DNA of 64,000 nucleotides from Steinernema hermaphroditum (taxonomy: Eukaryota; Nematoda; Chromadorea; Rhabditida; Steinernematidae): contig CM059622.1 in NCBI GenBank assembly GCA_030435675.1, positions 7,378,001-7,442,000 on the forward strand. Reading direction: 5' to 3'. The notes beneath the pieces were generated by a model. That model was not told where the DNA came from. It searched no databases and saw nothing but the letters and a program-made list of their open reading frames with translations. Below, in pieces: positions 58,141 to 64,000 of the stretch (the first letter of the stretch is position 1; each line of letters opens with the position of its first letter). Position numbers and translations under genes: made by a program.

Positions 58141-61100
58141 ATGCGTCGTCGCCGGATTCTGCTCGCCGCACTCCTCTGGCTCCTCGCGACGTCCCTGGAC
58201 GCCCTCTCCTCTCTGCTTTTCTGCAAGTGCATCGTCTTCAACGCCACTCAAGGTTCGTTTCCCCTCAAGAACTACTTGTTGAAGAGCGAGGCCCACTTCA
58301 AAGCCAAAAACTCGATCGCTTTAGCCTTGGATACTCTTTTTTACGTGCCACCGAAAATGTCCCTCAGAAGAATCTTTGTTTTAATGCAAAGGAGACGTTT
58401 CTCTTGGCGAACTCAACTCTGCCATCGAAGGCAGAGACTGTATGCCGACACATTGTGCTCACTGTTGTGAGCTCGCTTTTGCGACCACGTTCAGTTCAGT
58501 CCTGTTCAGTGGTCCCTTTTCGTAGAGGTTTCTTTACGCCTAAAAGATAACTCTTTTTGGCTCTTCGCCGCTCCCAGCAGAGATGCAATAAAATGCAATC
58601 GAAGGAAATTCACTTAGCGCCAGAAATTTAATTTTCATTCCAACTCAAACGGTGGTTTTGGAAGAACTCGCCGCGATTGAGCGGAAAATGCCACATTCAA
58701 ACGAGGGTTCAAAGAGTGCTGAAGAAAACTGTCTCTGCTTCGAGCTGCCCCCCACCTGAAACACTCTAAAGCACCATGTTTTCGCCTTTGTTGTTTTGGG
58801 CCAATTTTCATCGGTTCTTCTCGTTCAAATTGCATTTTAATGGCTTTTTTTCATTTTAATGTTTAATTCACCTCTCCGAACTGTCAGCTCAGAGTCCTCT
58901 TCTAGAGGAGAAGGGTAAGTCGGGGAAAGGGCGAGATTAGGACGAACAGATGACTTCTCCTGAGTGTGCAAACCTCCAAAAGTCGGCGCTTCTCCCCGCG
59001 ACGACTCCCTAATCTCGTCTCCCATCGATCACTTCCTGCAAAAGCGCATCCATCACAAATCCCTCCTTCAGGAGTGTTCCAAACGCCGAACTTCCCGCGC
59101 CCCGTCCCCAAAGGCAACTGCTTCCTCTTCCACTTCGCTGCACCCCCTCACCACACCGTCCGTCTTCGTTTCGACACGTTCGAGCTCGAAAAGCGCCAAA
59201 CGAGGTGAGTCCCTCCTCGCGCACCCCAAACCATGTACCCGAAGATGCGTAGACTACGTTCGTCTCTTCGAGAAGACGGTCGACGGCGAAATCGACGACG
59301 ACTCGCCCCACGACGGGGAGTACTGTGGCGACGAGGTCAGTTCCGAGTACGCCCTCTGGATGACGCCCCTTCAGATCACCCCTAACGCCCTCTTCGTCTC
59401 CTCCGGTAATCACCTTCTTGTCCATGTGAACGTCGAGATCGGCGGCGAGAACAGAGGATTCCGAGGGCACTTCAAGTTCGTTCCTAACGGTGGGTTGTGT
59501 TGGAGAAAAGCGGCCTGAAGGGAACACAGGAGGGCGTTTGGCACTAAGACTAATAAAGGACCGTATTCTAATTGGTCAAGATCTTAATGGACGGATTTAG
59601 CCTCGACGGACCTTATGGCCTCTTTGATCGCACCACATTAAAACGACTATAGGATGCATCGGTTCTTCGCCTCCAAACGGACTTAATTCTGTGACCACTA
59701 TGTCTTCAAAGAACGTTGTCAGATTTCTCCGCTGGTTCACGAGCAAAGGAGCATGCTAGAGATGAGAGAGATCGATCGGAATGCTGAAGGCGAACGGTCG
59801 CAGACATAAACAAAATAGCCACGTGTAGCCACAACACGGCAGTTGTCATGTGAATTCTGCTCGCTGGATGATTACTCCGAACAGAAGAAGATGAGATGAG
59901 AGACTCCCACACAACATCCTCTTGTACGCCTGGAATTCGGACCTCTTCGGCATAGATACAAACTGAGCCGGAGCCGGCTCCGATTGCGATATCAACCTGA
60001 ATCGGCATCTCTGCTCCTCGAACCTCTCATCGGAGTAAGCCGTTGAAGCAACAAAATTGCTCCACCATAGCATCGACTCTAAGCTCTAGTGGACTAATTC
60101 GAGTCCAGCTCGTTTCGGACTCCTCTGGATAACAAAATGACAATCATAAAACCTACTAAACGTACCGTAGTGCAGGGCCCGGTGTCCGGTGTCCCCCCCC
60201 CCTTCTGGAAACGCTCGGAGAAACACTGTAGTCCTGGCTCTAGTTCCCACGGGTTTCAGATAAATACGAGATGAACGCAATCGAGCTCTCTCCCTGTGAA
60301 TTCACGGCTAACACCTTCCGTGGGAATCTCTTCTCCCCTCGCGCCCCCTACTACTACCCCTCATCTACCGTATACTCCTACCACGTACCTCCGCGCCGCG
60401 GGCACGTCACCCGGCTCCGGCTCGTCTTCCTCGAGTTTCCCCACGGCTCCTGCGACTCCCACTTCCTCAGGATCTCCGAGATAAAGCCCAAGGTCGGCCC
60501 CCAGCGGTCAGCCCTAATTGGCTCCATTTAGCGCTTCCGAGACAAACTGTGCTTCAACTCGGCGCCGCCCTACGAGATACTCTCCGCCAACGGCTTCCTG
60601 ATCGAGTTCTACGCCGGCGACAACTCAGAAGCCCGGGTCCGTCCAGGACTCCTCCGATCGATTCATTCAATTTCAGAGCCGCGGATTCCAAATCGAGTAC
60701 GACTACTTCGAGGACTCCGCCCCCTTGGGCGCCCACCTCCTCGGCCCTCTCGACCTCTTCGACGCCCCAAGTGAGTCACCCATGCCGTTCCTCCACGTCT
60801 GGCACTCCCTTGTCCTCCTGCCCGCCATCCTCTATCCCTCGATCTCCTCAGATTCCGACTCCCACTCCGGCTGTCCCGTGCGCATTATCTCGCCCACCTC
60901 CAGCGACGCCACCATCAACAAGACGGGCAACCTCTCCACCTGGGACCTCTTCCGCGACCAGCCCCTCCCGCGACCCTCCAAGTGCCAGATCATCTTCGTC
61001 GGCTCCGGCCACGAGCGCGTCCAGGTCTCCTTCCTGCGCTTCAACCTCTTCTCGCCCCTCGGCTTCAACTCCACTCAACGGTAACGAGCGTTCCCAAAAC

Positions 61101-62165
61101 ACCCGAAGCAGCCCTAAAATCGATTTCCTTTCTCTGAGGAGGCGACAAAACGCTTATGAGCAAATTGAATTAGCGTGGAAGGGTCGAGGACCCTCAGTGG
61201 TGCCCGGAAATGGGACCTGCGACAATGGGCCAAACTGGAAGAGCACATGATCCCCTTTTTGAGACTTCCAAAAAATCCAATAAAGGAGGTTCTTCTTTAC
61301 TTCTTTTCCGAGAACGGCTATGGGTACCCCTTTCCAGGGCCTTGGTCACTGAAAAGGCGCGTTTCCAGATGCGAGGAGCGCGATCATCTGACGGCGCACG
61401 TCCTCGTTGGAACGCGGATGTCCCGGATCGACGACTTTTGCGCCGATCGGACGCCGCCACAGCTGATGAGTTCGAAGAACCTGCTCACCGTCGACTACGT
61501 GCTAAAGCCCACGGCGCCGGACGACGAGAAGCCCTTCGGCTTCTTCCTGAAGTACCAGTTCCGGACGGACCTCGGCCTATCGGAGATGTACGCTAAACGC
61601 GACGAGTCCAAATGTAGGTGCCTTGGAAGAGTCCTCTGAGCCCCCTTCCAGCCTGTCAGTTCATCTTCAACAGCACGAAGCGGAGCTCGGGGAACCTGTG
61701 GAGTCCTAACCACCCGGGCCTCTACCCGCGGAACATCAACTGCAACTACATCTTCCACGGCGCCGCCACCCAGGTGGTGGCCATCCACTTCGAGTACTTC
61801 GACGTCGAGGGCTTCCAGCAGTGCGAGGACTCCACGCAGAGCGACTACGTCCTCTTCTCCAACTACCAAACCCACGACCGTACCAACCGGCGGTACTGTG
61901 GCCGTTCAAGGCCATCCGCCTCCATCGTCTCCGAACACAACTACTTCCGCATGATGTTTAAGTCCAACGACATCTTCGAGGCCACCGGCTTCTACGCCCA
62001 TTACCAGTTCATCACGCCCAGTAGGCTCTTCCAAGCCACCGTAATCCCGCCTCCCTTGCAGAATCCTCGCAGACGAATCGCGTCAAACTCACCTCCAGCG
62101 ACGCCCCCGCGGCTCTCGCCTGGACTCCCTTCCTCTATCTCCTGATCCTCTTAGGGCTGCTCTGA
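58141..62165 (+). CDS. sol-1: SOL-1, four-CUB auxiliary protein of AMPA-type glutamate receptors
   Basis: In C. elegans SOL-1 (suppressor of lurcher) binds the GLR-1 receptor and is needed for its gating. Eleven exons fit in phase: 58141-58252, 59072-59204, 59245-59335, 59375-59489, 60260-60492, 60532-60636, 60677-60770, 60852-61080, 61369-61613, 61652-62020 and 62062-62165 (609 aa; C. elegans about 594). After a signal peptide ([19 protein letters not shown]) come four CUB domains: [80 protein letters not shown] with [12 protein letters not shown] and [15 protein letters not shown]. The last block is the most conserved part of SOL-1-like proteins. The C-terminus ends in a hydrophobic run ([15 protein letters not shown]) directly before the stop, which looks like a GPI-anchor signal or a terminal membrane anchor. 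Intron 3 is only 39 nt and in frame. AATAAA is at 62210. Confidence 0.88.
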
Positions 62166-62209
62166 TCGAGCTGATTCTTTGATCTCTCCATACGGGCTGT
62201 CCGACGCTC

Positions 62210-62215
62210 AATAAA
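62210..62215 (+). terminator. poly(A) signal of sol-1
   Basis: AATAAA 45 bp after the sol-1 stop. It lies five bases from the stop codon of the converging cysteine-rich gene, so the sol-1 3' end must overlap the coding end of the other strand's gene. Confidence 0.75.
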
Positions 62216-62219
62216 TTAT

Positions 62220-63435
62220 TTATTTCGTCGCCAGGGGCTTCAGCTGATCTCTGCAGGTGTTGCTTTCGCAGGCGAAGCCCTCGGCGCAGTCCCGGAGGGC
62301 GAGGGTGCAGAAGCGCCCCTCGACGCGCTGGCAGAAGCCGTCGCACGCCTCTCCCAGCTGACACACCTTCCGGGCGCACTCGTTACGCGTGCACCGGCCG
62401 TTGACACACTCGAAGGGCGCCGGACACTCCCCATGGCACAGAAGGCCTTGAAGAAGACGACACTCGCCCGCACGGCACTTGTGGTCAGGCGGGCATCGTT
62501 TCGAGGCGCACGGATCAGGGCCACAGGTCCCCTTTTGGCACACGCTCCCGGCGCCGCACTCCTCATCCCGGTTGCAGGCAAGCGCCTCTGTCGACGAGCA
62601 GAAGCCGTCGATGCACACGGTCCCGGGTCCGCAGAAGACTCGCGAACACTCTGAACACACTTTTTGGTCGCTTGTTCGCGAACAGGAGAACCCACTGGGT
62701 CGGGGAACGCATCTCCCGTCGGCGGCGCACATCTGGTCGGGATCACAGATGCAGATGGGTTTGGAGAGGATGCCCGAATCCTGGCACTTGTTGGCGACGC
62801 ACTCAAGCGCGGGTCCACAGTCGAAGCCGGAGAGGCAGAAGCGGTCGGTCATGTTGGTACAAACGCCGTCGAGGCAGAGCTCCGTGAGACCGCAGGAGAC
62901 GCCGGCGCACCCTGAAGCCCTTCGGTGAAGCGGAACCCCGGGCGAAGGACTCACGGTCGACGATGCAGCGTCCGTTGATGCACTTTCCGTGGAGTCCGCA
63001 ATCGGAGACGACCGCTTTCGCGGCGCTCTCCCCCACGAGGACGTTCCGGTTGCAGGGGAGATTCTCCGTCGGGTAGCAGCGCCCCTTGAAGCAACGCGTG
63101 TTCTCCGCACATTGCAGCTGCAAAGGGATACTGTAGGTACGGTAGTGTCACTCGCGGTTTGAGAAGGTGGAGAGCAGACTAAACATTGGGATCGCCGCAG
63201 TGTAACACTTCGGATCGCCGAATCGATCAAAGTGACCGACAGTTGCTCGAAGGAACGAACTTACGGCGTTGCAGTCCTCGGAGGCGCCTTCGCCGGCGCA
63301 CTTTCCCTCCGAGCAGAGAAGTCCCAGCGGGCACTCGGAGTCGCCGAAGATCGGAGGACACCGCTCGGCCCCTGAGGGGGTCCAGAACGCACAGAAGACG
63401 ACTAGGAGGAGGCAGAGATCGACGCGGCGACTCAT
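62220..63435 (-). CDS. secreted cysteine-rich repeat protein
   Basis: Three exons in phase (63435-63265, 63117-62955, 62911-62220) give 341 aa. A signal peptide (RRVDLCLLLVVFCAFWTPSG) is followed by about eight short disulfide modules of the form C-x-(4-6)-C-x(5-6)-C-x(4)-C, for example CPLGLLCSEGKC, CGLTELCLDGVC, CGPGTVCIDGFC and CQLGEACDGFC. The pattern is like EB or dickkopf-type nematode Cys-rich repeats. There is no membrane segment, so the protein is probably secreted. A TTCTTCTCAG acceptor lies 17 nt before the ATG, and the next gene upstream on the same strand ends only 102 bp away, as in an operon. Function unknown. Confidence 0.8.
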
Positions 63436-63510
63436 CGCGACCCGATTCGACTGAGAAGAACGTCGCGAGAACATGCGGATCTGCGCGGTGACTCAGCGAA
63501 GAAGAACCGA

Positions 63511-63516
63511 TTTATT
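63511..63516 (-). terminator. poly(A) signal between two cysteine-rich genes
   Basis: TTTATT on the + strand reads AATAAA for the right-hand gene, 22 bp after its stop codon and about 75 bp before the next start codon. This is the arrangement of a nematode intercistronic region. Confidence 0.6.
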
Positions 63517-63537
63517 GGAACGAACGAAAGGGAAGAA

Positions 63538-64000
63538 TCAGTGACAGCCGTACTGAGTGTCCGTGGGGTCGGCGACGCACTTTCCGTCGGCGTTGGGCCG
63601 GAATCCGGAGCAGCAACAGAGGCACTGGTCGTCGCGACGGACACAGTTCACCGCGGGGAGCTTCGTGCCCACAACCTGGCAGAGTAAGGGCTCGACGTAC
63701 TGGAAGGCGGCGCCCTTCTTGAGGATTTGGAACTCAGCCTGCACGTATGAGGAGACGTCGCATCCGTCGGCGCTTGTCGTCGCATTCGGGTATATCTCTC
63801 CGAGGCGGCGGAGGTCGTCGGGGTTCAGAGGATCGATGAAGCAGGCGGAGTCGAAGCCGGGGCACAGTTCGGAGTCGTAAGCCTGCGCGAGGAACGAGCT
63901 AGAGCGTCTACAAAGGAGCGTTAGGCCAGAAACCCCGGAGGGCGCCTACTTGCAGCAGCGGAGACGACGGGGACAGCTTCCGCAGCGCTGCGAGGGGATG
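63538..64000 (-). CDS. cysteine-rich secreted protein, 5' part outside the window
   Basis: Partial gene; the start lies beyond position 64000. The last two exons are visible. Exon n-1 encodes QRCGSCPRRLRCCK and ends at a GTAGGC donor; the last exon starts after TTTGTAG and encodes RSSSFLAQAYDSELCPGFDS, ACFIDPLNPDDLRRLGEIYP, DGCDVSSYVQAEFQILKKGA, CQVVGTKLPAV and CLCCCSGFRPNADGKC, ending YGCH at TGA. At least twelve Cys are visible in this part. It precedes the other cysteine-rich gene on the same strand at 102 bp and is probably the upstream cistron. Family not recognised; a secreted role is inferred from the Cys content. Confidence 0.7.

Overview
The window is nuclear DNA of a nematode, most likely a rhabditid. 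The evidence is split genes with many introns of only 38-50 nt, acceptors ending in TTTCAG or TTGCAG, splice acceptors a few bases in front of start codons (as expected for spliced-leader trans-splicing), same-strand genes 100-280 bp apart (operon-like), and a gene set typical of nematodes (pop-1/TCF with a C-clamp, klp-6-type kinesin, ccb-2, pghm-1, eat-16, ocrl-1, hrpf-1, atp-1, cyk-4, sol-1). Many genes are much richer in GC than their C. elegans counterparts. The species cannot be named from the sequence alone. No tRNA, rRNA, CRISPR array or intact transposon was seen.

Layout, left to right. About 1.9 kb of GC-rich non-coding DNA precedes larp-5 (+), which converges on a kinesin-3 of KLP-6 type (-). 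Next come pop-1 (-) and about 5.5 kb of non-coding DNA that holds tandem repeats and an orphan fragment of a FHOD-type formin FH2 domain. Then follow ccb-2 (+) and pghm-1 (+, peptide amidation). A tight three-gene group on the minus strand (mrps-22, CCDC124, UBL7-like) looks like an operon. It is divergent from a second pair on the plus strand (a lysine-rich unknown gene, then mcrs-1). mcrs-1 converges on eat-16 (-). SYAP1, ocrl-1 and hrpf-1 (all -) follow, then atp-1 (+), a small two-pass membrane protein gene (+), and a large glycine-rich-domain (GRDP/DUF1399) gene (-). After about 2.7 kb of GC-rich non-coding DNA comes a palindrome that runs into a forkhead-like gene (+). Then come a Ser/Cys-rich unknown gene (+), the centralspindlin RhoGAP cyk-4 (+), a CUB-domain secreted protein (+) and sol-1 (+, four CUB domains). 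Two cysteine-rich secreted protein genes on the minus strand (the last cut by the window edge) finish the window.

How the genes relate. Several encode parts of neuronal signalling: ccb-2 (calcium channel beta), pghm-1 (neuropeptide amidation), eat-16 (R7 RGS), sol-1 (glutamate receptor auxiliary) and klp-6 (ciliary kinesin). Others are housekeeping: atp-1, mrps-22, CCDC124, hrpf-1, mcrs-1 and cyk-4. The GC-rich genes are mostly the regulatory or neuronal ones and the AT-richer genes mostly the housekeeping ones, with sharp changes at gene boundaries. As far as I remember, pop-1/ccb-2 and eat-16/ocrl-1 are neighbours in C. elegans too, so local gene order appears conserved.

Exon models for larp-5, pop-1, ccb-2, pghm-1, UBL7-like, CCDC124, mcrs-1, eat-16 (3' part), atp-1, sol-1 and several others were checked for reading phase across every junction. 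Spans given for CDS entries run from first to last coding base and include introns.
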